Assembly: GCF_025913575.1 (NCBI RefSeq)
Contig: NZ_CP109785.1
Span: 1,922,001-1,986,000, forward strand
Source: Halocatena marina
GTDB lineage: Archaea > Halobacteriota > Halobacteria > Halobacteriales > Haloarculaceae
Reading direction: 5' to 3'
DNA length: 64,000 nucleotides
Translations under genes and position numbers: made by a program
Part shown: piece by piece, positions 37,895 through 46,446 of the stretch
How positions within the stretch are numbered: position 1 is the stretch's first letter
How the letters are laid out: each line of letters begins with the position of its first letter
The notes under the pieces: generated by a model
The model's input: the letters and a program-made list of their open reading frames with translations, nothing else
Told to the model about the DNA's origin: nothing
The model's database searches: none

Positions 37895-39058
37895 CTACGG
37901 TTCCAGCAGGACCTTCGTGACGCCTTCCTCACGGTTATCAAACTGTTCGTACATTTCGGGGGCCTCGTCGAGACCAACTCGGTGGGAGACGAGGAAGGTC
38001 GGGTCAGCGCGGCCTTCGATAATCATATCGCGTAGCCGGCGGTTGTACTGCTTGACGTTGCACTGTCCCGTTCCGAACCGCTGTCCCTTCTCGAAGAGCT
38101 TCCCAAAGTCGATACCCAATCGTCCCTCAGCGGACATGTCGTCTGGTGCACCGGGGTCTTCTGGGACGTAGAGACCAATAACGCCTATTTTACCGGTCGC
38201 ACGCACCGTTTTGATGAGGTTATTGAGCACGATTGCCGGATTCTCCCTGGCTGGATCGTACTCATCTTCGGCGTCAATCTCCGGATCGACTGCTTGGTAA
38301 CCAACCGCGTCAACGCCTTTGTCCGTCCCGCCGCCAGTCATTTCGACGATCCGCTCGACTGGGTCTTCCTCCTCGAAATTGATCGTCGTCGCATCGCAGT
38401 ATTCCTCTGCAAGTTCGAGTCGATCGGGTGCCCGGTCGACGACGTAGATCGATGCTGCGCCTTGTAATTTCGCGCTGTAGGCAGACATCAATCCGACGGG
38501 ACCGGCTCCGTAGATCACGATTGACTCACCAGGTCGGAGATCTGCAAGCCGCGTACCGTGCCACCCGGTTGGGAAAATGTCCGCGAGCAACGCGAATGCG
38601 TCCTCGTGCTCGTTGCCCTTCGGTAATTTTAGCGCGTTGAAATCGGCGTACGGTACGCGTAGTTTCTCTGCCTGACCACCTTGATACGGTCCCATTTGAA
38701 CGTATCCGTAAGCACCCCCATCGAACCCCGGATTCACGTTCGAACAGAAGCCGGTATAGCCGTTCTCACAGTTCTCACAGAATCCGCAGGCAACGTTGAA
38801 CGGCAGAACGATCCGGTCACCTTCCGTGAGTGTTCCAACACCGTCACCAACCTCCTCTACGATCCCCATGTTCTCGTGTCCGAACACGATACCAGGATCC
38901 GCACCGGTTCGCCCCTCGTACATGTGTAGATCCGACCCACAGATGGCTGCGGTCGTGATATCGATGACAACGTCGCTTGGGTGTTCGATCTCGGGCTCGT
39001 CAACCTCTTCGACGGCAACGTCGTGTGCTCCTTGGTATACAACAGCTTTCATGGACAT
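37895..39058 (-). CDS. Zinc alcohol dehydrogenase, formaldehyde dehydrogenase-like
   Basis: A 387-residue medium-chain dehydrogenase resembling glutathione-independent formaldehyde dehydrogenase. The catalytic zinc ligands are in CGSDLHMYEGR and GHENMGIVEEV (residues about 40-70), and the structural zinc site is CGFCENCENGYTGFC near 100-114. The Rossmann motif is YGAGPVGLMSAY near 190, and the long insertion after residue 245 is typical of PFDH-type enzymes. It may oxidise formaldehyde to formate with NAD+, feeding the formate dehydrogenase-like gene next door; other aldehydes or alcohols are possible. Start at 39058 or at the ATG two codons on. Confidence 0.83.
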   Translation of the reverse strand: MSMKAVVYQGAHDVAVEEVDEPEIEHPSDVVIDITTAAICGSDLHMYEGRTGADPGIVFGHENMGIVEEVGDGVGTLTEGDRIVLPFNVACGFCENCENGYTGFCSNVNPGFDGGAYGYVQMGPYQGGQAEKLRVPYADFNALKLPKGNEHEDAFALLADIFPTGWHGTRLADLRPGESIVIYGAGPVGLMSAYSAKLQGAASIYVVDRAPDRLELAEEYCDATTINFEEEDPVERIVEMTGGGTDKGVDAVGYQAVDPEIDAEDEYDPARENPAIVLNNLIKTVRATGKIGVIGLYVPEDPGAPDDMSAEGRLGIDFGKLFEKGQRFGTGQCNVKQYNRRLRDMIIEGRADPTFLVSHRVGLDEAPEMYEQFDNREEGVTKVLLEP

Positions 39059-39209
39059 TGTTGACTCCCCTCACTACTATTGAGGCAGCGAACAACATCA
39101 GTGCTAGTTAATGATTATTGATGATATTGGTGGAAATTCTATAGGAACTCATGGCTGTAAGATCGAAGAAAAATAGACGGAGCATCCGGAATCTTCGGAT
39201 TGTGCCGAG

Positions 39210-40880
39210 CTACGGTGGGGATGGGTCGATCGAGATCGGCTCGAATCGGACGCGCTGTTTACCGTTCATAAAGCGCTCTTCGTGGAGTATTTGTGTCCCT
39301 TCGTCTGCAGCCTCTCGAAACGGCCATCGTTGGCCACCGTGTTCGATGCCAGAGTACGACATGCCGGCGTACAGAGGGTTGACTTGGCACATCTCCTCGA
39401 AGACGTCTTCCGGTCCGTCGTATGCGAAGGACGAGTCGGTGAGTCGAGCACCAAGTTCACAGAGGATTTCAAGATCCAGCTTGGTTTCCTCAGGAGGTAT
39501 CGTCAGTTGCCGTACGCGCTGGACGTGACGGTCGAGATTTGTTACGGTCCCTGATTTCTCCGACCACGCACTCGCAGGGAGGATAACATCCGCGTGTGCA
39601 GCCGTTTCCGTCAGAAACGGATCTTGGACAACGAGGAAAACTCGATCGAGGTTCTGTGCGATGCGTTGGGTATCCATCTTCGTCATCGCGGGGTTCTCCC
39701 CGAAGACAAACGCACCCTCTATCGAGTCACCGAACGAGCGAACGAGATCGAGCTCCGAGCGTCCCGGCGTTGCCGGCGGCTCGATCTCCCATTGTTTGGT
39801 TGCGCGTGCTCGTGCTGTCGGATTGGTTACGTCCTGATAGCCGGGGAGTGTGTGCGGACGTGCGCCCATGTCATTCGCACCTTGTTCGTTGTTCATTCCC
39901 CGAAAGAGGTTCATTCCCGTGCCCGGGTCCCCGAAATTTCCGGTGAGCAAGAGGAGATCGATTAGGGCATCTGTCGTTTCCGTTCCTCCATACTCACACT
40001 CCCCGATGCCGGTCGCAGTAATGATTGTAGCCCGTTCTGCCCGCCCAAACACGTGAGCGATTTTACGGACTTCACTCAGATTAACGCCAGCCGTCGCTGC
40101 GCACGCCTCTTGATCGATGTCGTCTACCGCTGCAACGAATTGATCGAACCCTTCGGTTCGTTCGCTGATGAACTGTTCATCACAGAGTTCGGCATTGAGA
40201 ATATACAGATTGAGCAACGCTATGACGAACACATCGGTATCTGGACGAGGTGAGAGGGAGAGATCCGCGGCTTGCGTTGTTCGGTTCTCGCTTGGATCGA
40301 CCTGTATTAGGGTCGCGCCGTTCTCGATAGCAGGACGGATGTACGAATCGAACGCGATTGGTTGTCGACCGGCAGGATTCGCTCCGATTACGAGGAATGC
40401 ATCTGCTTCTCGTAGATCTTCGAGACTGTTCGACATCGCACTCGATCCGAGCCGTTCGTTCATGGCTGCCTCGACCGAATTGTGACAGAGCCGTGCTCTG
40501 TTGTCGATATTGTTCGTTCCGAGCGCGCGTGCGAGCTTCTGGAAGAGATAGTTCTCCTCGTTCGTTGCGTGGGGAGAACCAAGAAATGCCAGCGCGTCGG
40601 GATCACGGTTCTGAATCCGTGTCAACTCGGATTCGATTCGGTCGTACGCTGTTTCCCACGAGACGGGAATGTATTCTCCGTCGCGTTTAATCAACGGACG
40701 ATCAATCCGATCATCGGTTTCGAGCGGATCGAACGCACTGATTCCTTCTGGGCAAAGTTGGCCATTACAATTAACGACGGCATCGTTGGGCGCGGTCGCT
40801 TGATCGGTTTCAGTATCGTATCGAAGACTACAGCCAACCGCACATGACGGGCAGATACTCGTTTTTCGTTCGTCCTTCAT
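39210..40880 (-). CDS. Formate dehydrogenase alpha-like molybdoenzyme lacking C-terminal domain
   Basis: A 556-residue DMSO-reductase-family protein. A [4Fe-4S] motif CPSCAVGC plus a distant CPEG opens the chain; the active site reads ARLCHNS near residue 130, with Cys-His as in Cys-type formate dehydrogenases. Mo-bisMGD binding segments such as GNFGDPGTGMNLFRGMNNEQGANDMGA near 305 are present. It stops at QRVRFEPISIDPSPP, where relatives continue about 100 residues into the C-terminal dinucleotide-binding domain, and the downstream sequence does not encode it. The start at 40880 overlaps a small upstream ORF as ATGA. Confidence 0.8.
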   Translation of the reverse strand: MKDERKTSICPSCAVGCSLRYDTETDQATAPNDAVVNCNGQLCPEGISAFDPLETDDRIDRPLIKRDGEYIPVSWETAYDRIESELTRIQNRDPDALAFLGSPHATNEENYLFQKLARALGTNNIDNRARLCHNSVEAAMNERLGSSAMSNSLEDLREADAFLVIGANPAGRQPIAFDSYIRPAIENGATLIQVDPSENRTTQAADLSLSPRPDTDVFVIALLNLYILNAELCDEQFISERTEGFDQFVAAVDDIDQEACAATAGVNLSEVRKIAHVFGRAERATIITATGIGECEYGGTETTDALIDLLLLTGNFGDPGTGMNLFRGMNNEQGANDMGARPHTLPGYQDVTNPTARARATKQWEIEPPATPGRSELDLVRSFGDSIEGAFVFGENPAMTKMDTQRIAQNLDRVFLVVQDPFLTETAAHADVILPASAWSEKSGTVTNLDRHVQRVRQLTIPPEETKLDLEILCELGARLTDSSFAYDGPEDVFEEMCQVNPLYAGMSYSGIEHGGQRWPFREAADEGTQILHEERFMNGKQRVRFEPISIDPSPP

Positions 40881-41038
40881 TTGCATAGCGATCCGAGGCG
40901 TTCTCTCAGCTCGTGTGGACAACGAATACTGTATCCTTTGCCAGTGGTATCGATATCCGAGCCGATCGGTGAGTCGATGTCGTCCGTCGCTTTGATTATT
41001 TGCTCTGTGGTGGTTTTCCGGATCAGATCAGTGCTCAT
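40877..41038 (-). CDS. Small hypothetical protein coupled to the formate dehydrogenase-like gene
   Basis: A 53-residue frame opening with MSTDLIRKTTTEQIIKATDD and ending with CPHELRERLGSLCK. Its stop overlaps the ATG of the molybdoenzyme (ATGA). Codon third positions are moderately GC-biased. No similarity recognised. It may be a genuine small subunit or a leader peptide; a TATA-like element lies close to its start and would place transcription within it, which counts against it. Confidence 0.42.
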   Translation of the reverse strand: MSTDLIRKTTTEQIIKATDDIDSPIGSDIDTTGKGYSIRCPHELRERLGSLCK

Positions 41039-41241
41039 AGCGTGATTACTTAATGGGTTGTTCCGCTCCTCTACAACCGTCGTATCTATGCTGTATGATA
41101 GCTCGCCATTCAGTTAAGTCCATGGAACCCAAGAACTGCTTTGGCCACCCAGCCATCTCGTTAGCCAGTCAGCAATCTACAGGACCGGTATCAGCCAGTT
41201 ATAAAACAGAACCATCCCGCTCGGAATGAGGAAGAAAAAGG

Positions 41242-41532
41242 CTACTGCGTGTGGTCAATTACAACGGCCTGATACCGGTACTGACGAGGATCATCCGAGC
41301 AAACAGTTCGATAGACGAGATCTGTCTCCCGGAGTCGACGAAGCGCATACCGGGTTGTACGCGGCGCAAGTAGTGTTCGCTCGCTCAGAATCTGTGTCGT
41401 AAGCGGGGATTCACTCTCGTTGAGCACGCGATAGACCAACTTCGCGCTTGGAGATTGTGCACGGAGACGTTCAAAACGGTGGTGGGCTGTACCCTTCAAA
41501 GTGCTACCAGTCGACGTGTCTGGTTGTGACAT
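41242..41532 (-). CDS. Winged-helix regulator, MarR-like
   Basis: A 96-residue protein with one winged-helix domain: SAKLVYRVLNESESPLTTQIL, then recognition-helix stretch APRTTRYALRRLRETDLV and a wing ending DDPRQYRYQAV. Small stand-alone MarR-type proteins like this are common in haloarchaea. The ATG at 41532 is used; a GTG upstream at 41547 is possible. Targets unknown; it lies between the formate dehydrogenase-like gene and a DsbA-like gene. Confidence 0.72.
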   Translation of the reverse strand: MSQPDTSTGSTLKGTAHHRFERLRAQSPSAKLVYRVLNESESPLTTQILSERTLLAPRTTRYALRRLRETDLVYRTVCSDDPRQYRYQAVVIDHTQ

Positions 41533-41956
41533 ATCCGACGAAGACACCTATCACGAGTAGAGACATACTCGTTCCCATTTGACAGCCGAAGCTGTCAGAC
41601 CGAGGGAGGCAAGGAGAAATCTACCAGTGTAGTAATCGAACCAAAATTAATAGTGATCGTAGAAGGATAGTCACAGCCCACGGTATACGTGAGAGTAGTA
41701 TACAGTAACCACTCTGAAGAAAATTTTACGACAAAAAGCACGAGACAAGTCACTACCCACCCCCTCATAACGGATAGATGGGCATGTAAAGCCCATCAGT
41801 GTCCTTCTATGGTCCGGTAGTTGTCGTCGTTCGATCCATTTTACAGCGCCCGATGCGCCACATATAACCAATTGCTACACCAGTAAAAATATTTTTGAAG
41901 CTATATTTTATTAATAGTATATAATTATGCCCTCGATATTTATTCGACAGGTACAG
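41533..41956. other. Intergenic region
   Basis: About 420 bases, very AT-rich in the last 80. No gene or RNA recognised; it includes the promoter of the MarR-like gene. Confidence 0.5.
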
Positions 41957-42580
41957 TTAGCCTTTTGCATTCGTAATTGCATCTACGAGTTCATTCGCTG
42001 AAGGGGCTTCGAGTTTCTGCTCATTCACGAACACAGTCGGTGTGCCCTCGACACCACGGTTTGCACCGCGTTCGCGCTCACGCTTGAGTAGCCGGCAGTA
42101 GGGAAGTTGTTCGCCAGCGCGGCGAACAGCCTGTGGATCACCCTTTACCTTCCGAGTGATCTGTTCCAGTACGTCGAATGAATACTCGTTTTGGTTTTGG
42201 TAGGCCAGTTTGGCGAACGTCCAGAACGCACGGTCCGATTGTGCTCGTTGGATCTCACGAGCAGCGCTCGCAACCGGGTATGACCACTTGGAGACTGGCA
42301 GTAAGAAATCGTGGTAAACGAAGTGCGCTGTCTCTTGTGGTATGCGTTTGCGGACAGCTGGATATACATCGAGGAAAAAATCCCGACAGTGAGGACAGGC
42401 AAAATCCGTGTAGATTCCGACCGAAACCGGTGCATTTGCAGGTCCCGAGCGGGGTGCTGAAAGATCGGTGATCTGCTGACCAGAGCACTCTGGTGACGAT
42501 GGACCAAGAAACGGGACATTACAGCCAGCGAGCGCACCGATCGCCCCGGTTGCTACTGTCAGTAAAGCTCGTCGGGACAT
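41957..42580 (-). CDS. DsbA-like thioredoxin-fold Tat lipoprotein
   Basis: A 207-residue exported thiol-disulfide oxidoreductase. The signal SRRALLTVATGAIGALAGC is a Tat lipoprotein leader with lipobox cysteine; the thioredoxin-fold domain has CPHC near residue 65 (FACPHCRDFF) and the cis-proline in GTPTVFV near 185. Acts outside the membrane, probably forming or repairing disulfides. The frame is open for a further 90 codons upstream, including an ATG at 42724 giving a long Ser/Thr/Gln-rich leader; I chose the ATG that places the RR at the N-terminus. Confidence 0.85.
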   Translation of the reverse strand: MSRRALLTVATGAIGALAGCNVPFLGPSSPECSGQQITDLSAPRSGPANAPVSVGIYTDFACPHCRDFFLDVYPAVRKRIPQETAHFVYHDFLLPVSKWSYPVASAAREIQRAQSDRAFWTFAKLAYQNQNEYSFDVLEQITRKVKGDPQAVRRAGEQLPYCRLLKRERERGANRGVEGTPTVFVNEQKLEAPSANELVDAITNAKG

Positions 42581-43016
42581 CGATTGGCTCGTGCGTGCCT
42601 GTGTTGATTCAGATTGACCGACTGCTCGCTCCGACTGGTTTGTTGGCACAGTACGACGCGTCGTCTCCGTATTGCAGCTGATCTTCGAGCGGCTACCAGC
42701 AGTAAATTGATTTTTTCTCGTCATGTGTCGGCACGTGAGGCGGAAACTTCGCAGTGCATTCTGGCATTCTGCTCTCGAACTGAGAGAGCTGAGAGAGCTG
42801 AGAGAACTGAACGAACAGAAACAGGAACAGAAGAACCAGTGGGAGGACAAGATCTACTACGCCTTCTGACTCTGTCGTAAAGCGGGCGTCCAATCGACAT
42901 TGATATCAGACGAGTATGTTCCAGATAGTATAGGCCTTCTCACTCTGTCAACGGGTGCACGTATGACAGTAGGACTAAAGCCGCATCATCCCGCATACGA
43001 TTGATATATTCCCAAG
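42581..43016. other. Intergenic with short tandem repeat
   Basis: No gene is supported unless the DsbA-like protein starts further upstream. A 9-base tandem repeat (ctgagagag, about three copies) lies at about 42780-42807. Confidence 0.5.
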
Positions 43017-44459
43017 TCACTCTTTGGCCTTGAGATTGTGGACGACATCGAGCCAATCGATGAGCTCTGCGGTTGGTTCGATCGCATCAACGATCGCGTC
43101 CGCTGGTTTATACGCCATCGGAGCCTCGTCGAGAACCGATTCGACGACCGATTCCGAATAGATGCCATCCATTGCTTCGGTGAACGCCTCTAGCGATCCA
43201 GCCTCTTCTGCCTCTCGTCGGCTCATTGCTCGACCCGCGCCGTGAGGAGCGGTTTGATGATAGGTCTCGTTCCCACGACCACGGGCAAGAACCGATCCGT
43301 CTGCCATGTTGAATGGGATGATGAGTCGTTGGTCTGCACGAGCAGGAGTGGCTCCCTTCCGAACGGTCAAATCGTGAAAGTCAATGTAGTTGTGGATGCT
43401 CGATATCCGATCGACCGGTTCGATGTCGAGCATAGCACAGATTGCGTCACTCATCAACGTTCGATTCCAGCGAGCGTACTGCTGTGCGAACAACATGTCG
43501 ACGTAGTATCCGTCGGCTTCGCGTCCTTCGAGCCAGTCGAGTTCTGTATTCCGAGTATCAGAATTTGGGCGAAGTGACGTCAGTTGTTGAAACACCGCGT
43601 CGCTGTCCTCGCACTCCGAACGGATACGCTCTGTTCTGAGGTGTGACTCGCCCATTCCACCGGTCACCCACGCGTGGAGATCGCTATTGTCGACCGTTTC
43701 TGGATCAAATTTCACGTAGTCGTAGTAGCGCTCTGGAATGGACGCACGGATTGATTCGGCGTTTCGCTGTTCGGTCGCCCGCGATTGCCAGAATTCGGCG
43801 ACGGCCTTCCCGAGATACCGAGAGCCACTGTGAATGACAAGCCAGTACGTTCCAGAATCGCGTGCACGTGCGAACTCGACGAAGTGATTGCCACCTCCGA
43901 GCGTTCCGGCGCTTTTGATGACGTGGCCCATCCCTTGACGCTGGCTGCGCAGCACGCGTCGGCAGAGTGATTTGAAATACGCGCCGTCGTACCCCGTGAA
44001 GTCGAACTCGACGGGATCGATTTCCCGCCCGAACTGCTCGCAGTAGGCAGCGTCAAATTGATCGAACACGCTGTTCGCTCGATCGAATGGGAAGCTGTTG
44101 ATCAAATGAGGAGCGTCGTCGTACGCGTGGACAGACCGTCCCATCGGAACTGCTTCCCGAACGCGACGTTCGCGCTCGGCATCCGCAAGCGGGAGATCGG
44201 AACCAAGATTTGTCGCGGTCATACCACAGCCCACGTCAACGCCTACGATGTTCGGAACGATTCGATCCGACAACGGCATAGTAAAACCGATCGGTGCACC
44301 GGCTCCGGGATGGCTGTCCGGCTGCATGACGATCGGTTCGGTGAACGCTGGATGATCGGTCAATTCACGAACTTGATCGACAACAGCCTGTTCAAGTAAA
44401 TTGTCATTGTCGATCATAAATCGGGCGTTGGTGTGTTCCCCAGAGATGTTTACAACCAT
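43017..44459 (-). CDS. rtcB: RtcB-family RNA ligase
   Basis: A 480-residue RtcB, the GTP- and Mn-dependent ligase joining 2',3'-cyclic phosphate or 3'-phosphate RNA ends to 5'-OH ends. Metal and catalytic motifs seen: MQPDSHPGAGAPIGF near residue 45, VGVDVGCGM near 72, GTLGGGNHFVEF near 190, an HNYIDFH segment near 345, and the guanylylation site PHGAGRAMSR near 400 with the C-terminal YKPADAIVDAIEPTAE. The DVGCG form is the bacterial-like branch instead of the main archaeal tRNA-splicing branch, so a repair role is possible. The ATG at 44459 is preferred over a TTG at 44474. Confidence 0.9.
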   Translation of the reverse strand: MVVNISGEHTNARFMIDNDNLLEQAVVDQVRELTDHPAFTEPIVMQPDSHPGAGAPIGFTMPLSDRIVPNIVGVDVGCGMTATNLGSDLPLADAERERRVREAVPMGRSVHAYDDAPHLINSFPFDRANSVFDQFDAAYCEQFGREIDPVEFDFTGYDGAYFKSLCRRVLRSQRQGMGHVIKSAGTLGGGNHFVEFARARDSGTYWLVIHSGSRYLGKAVAEFWQSRATEQRNAESIRASIPERYYDYVKFDPETVDNSDLHAWVTGGMGESHLRTERIRSECEDSDAVFQQLTSLRPNSDTRNTELDWLEGREADGYYVDMLFAQQYARWNRTLMSDAICAMLDIEPVDRISSIHNYIDFHDLTVRKGATPARADQRLIIPFNMADGSVLARGRGNETYHQTAPHGAGRAMSRREAEEAGSLEAFTEAMDGIYSESVVESVLDEAPMAYKPADAIVDAIEPTAELIDWLDVVHNLKAKE

Positions 44460-44603
44460 ATCGTTAGTACCCAATTGCTATCAGTTGATGATTTCGGTTC
44501 TGTGACAACATCACTCACGAAGGGATGATCCCGGGTTGGAGATCAATTCATCAGTCGCAAAACCGTTGTTCGATGTTATCTTGATTTAGGGTCTCTCGTC
44601 GTA

Positions 44604-45110
44604 TTAGAGTAGTGGAGAAGGGATCCAATCGAAGGTATAGGGTGACAGGAAAATCGTTCCGGCGTGATACCAGAGGACAGCACCACAGACGAGGCCGACA
44701 GTTCGTGCGTCGTAACCGTTTTTATCCCAGTCGATACCGAGTCGGGGAAAGACGACGAGCGGTAGAAGACTCAATACGAGAATACAACCTAGAAGGAGCG
44801 CGACACTCGCTGATAGAATGAGTTGTTCGACAGTCGCTGGATTCGCGTATTCGATTGCGATTAGTTCCACCGTGAGCGCAAAGAGAGCAATTTCTCCGCC
44901 ACCAACGATTGTCATAACAATAGGATAGTTTCCCATCCAGTGATCAGTTGGTCCAACAGTCGCAAAAAGAGACCGTAGTCGACCATTCAATAGGAACGGT
45001 ACTAGTACAAGCGACGCTAACAACCCGAGACCGAGACTGATCACACCGATCTGGAGCGCACCACCAATGAACTCCAATGAAACGAATGCAAGCACGTCGG
45101 GAACAACCAT
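44604..45110 (-). CDS. Hypothetical membrane protein
   Basis: A 168-residue integral membrane protein with about five hydrophobic segments (residues about 5-40, 68-95, 100-130 and 140-160) and short loops such as NGRLRSLFATVGPTDHWMGNY. No conserved motif or family recognised. It lies alone between rtcB and a repeat-rich gene. The ATG at 45110 is used; the frame is open to 45125. Confidence 0.65.
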   Translation of the reverse strand: MVVPDVLAFVSLEFIGGALQIGVISLGLGLLASLVLVPFLLNGRLRSLFATVGPTDHWMGNYPIVMTIVGGGEIALFALTVELIAIEYANPATVEQLILSASVALLLGCILVLSLLPLVVFPRLGIDWDKNGYDARTVGLVCGAVLWYHAGTIFLSPYTFDWIPSPLL

Positions 45111-45369
45111 ACAAATCCCGATCAAGCGAACACAATAAAGCTTGATAGGATATCCAGCTCAGCGATGATTAACCACTGGATCGAGAACACTACAACCCAG
45201 TTCGATCCAGTTCGAAGCAAACCGATCTGAACACCCCGAATCAGATATCCAACTCTATGCGATAGTTCGCACTCACGATCGTTTTCGGAAATAACACCCT
45301 CATCAAAGAAAACGAGATTACAGCCGCCTACGAGTGAAATTGCCGACAGGGGCTACTTGCTACCGTCGG

Positions 45370-46290
45370 TTACTGAAGAGATGAGGTAGCAGTCGGCGTT
45401 GCTGTCGCGGTTGGTGTTGGTGTTGGCGTTGGCGTCGCGGTTGGCGTTGGTGTTGGCGTCGCGGTTGGCGTTGGCGTCGCGGTTGGCGTTGGTGTTGGTG
45501 TTGGCGTTGGCGTTGCTGTCGGTGTTGCAGTCGGCGTCGCGGTTGGCGTTGCTGTCGGTGTTGCAGTCGGCGTCGCGGTTGGCGTTGCTGTCGGTGTTGC
45601 AGTCGGCGTCGCGGTTGGCGTTGCTGTCGGTGTTGCAGTCGGCGTCGCGGTTGGCGTTGCTGTCGGTGTTGCAGTCGGCGTCGCGGTTGGCGTTGCTGTC
45701 GGTGTTGCAGTCGGCGTCGCGGTTGGCGTTGCTGTCGGTGTTGCAGTCGGCGTCGCGGTTGGCGTTGCTGTCGGTGTTGCAGTCGGCGTCGCGGTTGGCG
45801 TCGCGGTCGGTGTTGCAGTCGGCGTCGCGGTTGGCGTCGCGGTCGGTGTTGACGTTGCATTTGGCGTCAATGTTGCGGTCGGCGTCGACGTTGGTGTTGC
45901 AGTTGGCGTTGACGTTGTGGTTGATGTTGTTGTCGGCGTTGGTGTTACGGTCGACGTTGCAGTTGGCGTCGACGTTGCAGTTGGCGTCGACGTTGCGGTT
46001 GGCGTTGATGCAGCCGTTGTCTGCGCTGTTGTTGGAGTGGGTACCGTCGTCGATAGCGAAGTGTCAGTTGGCGTAGCAGCACTTGGATTTGGACCTGAGC
46101 TTGGAGAGCTGAGTGCTGCTGTCGTATTTGTCATCCGGGTCGAATTGGAGGAAGAGATCAGCATACCGAACGGATTGAACCCGCTGGTGATCACGATACC
46201 AATTACTATGAAGCCGATTCCGATTCCAAAAAGTGCTAACTGCGCGGTATGCACTCCCGTTTCAATGCCGCTCTCCCTCTCCCCACTCAT
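45370..46290 (-). CDS. Membrane-anchored Thr/Pro-repeat surface protein
   Basis: A 306-residue protein: a short cytosolic N-terminus, one membrane helix (residues about 16-36: [18 protein letters not shown]), then an extracellular stalk made almost entirely of Thr, Pro, Ala and Ser. From about residue 145 the chain is ATPT-type repeats. Such mucin-like stalks are usually heavily O-glycosylated and act as spacers on the S-layer. No globular domain follows, so what it presents is unclear. The adjacent O-antigen-ligase-like gene may relate to cell-surface glycans. Confidence 0.72.
   Translation of the reverse strand: MSGERESGIETGVHTAQLALFGIGIGFIVIGIVITSGFNPFGMLISSSNSTRMTNTTAALSSPSSGPNPSAATPTDTSLSTTVPTPTTAQTTAASTPTATSTPTATSTPTATSTVTPTPTTTSTTTSTPTATPTSTPTATLTPNATSTPTATPTATPTATPTATPTATPTATPTATPTATPTATPTATPTATPTATPTATPTATPTATPTATPTATPTATPTATPTATPTATPTATPTATPTATPTATPTATPTATPTATPTPTPTPTPTATPTPTATPTPTPTATPTPTPTPTATATPTATSSLQ
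45505..45850 (-). repeat. 36-bp tandem repeat coding TATP units
   Basis: About eight near-identical 36-base units start every 36 bases from 45513 (45513, 45549, 45585, 45621 and on to 45765), with shorter degenerate variants on both sides. Each codes for twelve residues, [12 protein letters not shown]. There are no unique spacers, so it is not a CRISPR array. Confidence 0.93.
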
Positions 46291-46446
46291 ACCAATGATC
46301 TATTTCTGCGCAGTAAATACACAACGATCGGCCTTTGCATCTTGGATAATCGTGTCCAGATACATTCCAGTTTAAAATTTGTGGCTCTTTCTCTGACCGA
46401 CACGACTATCAAATCATTCTACAGTCTACGTCTGTTTCTCGCGAGT

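Noticed and set aside
42724..42850. Longer N-terminus for the DsbA-like lipoprotein
   Set aside because: The extension is low-complexity, overlaps a short tandem repeat, and would bury the Tat RR motif about 50 or 90 residues in; the shorter start fits a signal peptide better, though it is not disproved.
45360..46076. Long open frames on both strands over the repeat tract
   Set aside because: They are shadows of the low-complexity repeat; only the frame with an N-terminal membrane helix and normal start is credible.
45360..46290. CRISPR-like periodic array
   Set aside because: The repeat units are directly adjacent with no unique spacers, and they encode in-frame TATP; it is a protein-coding tandem repeat.
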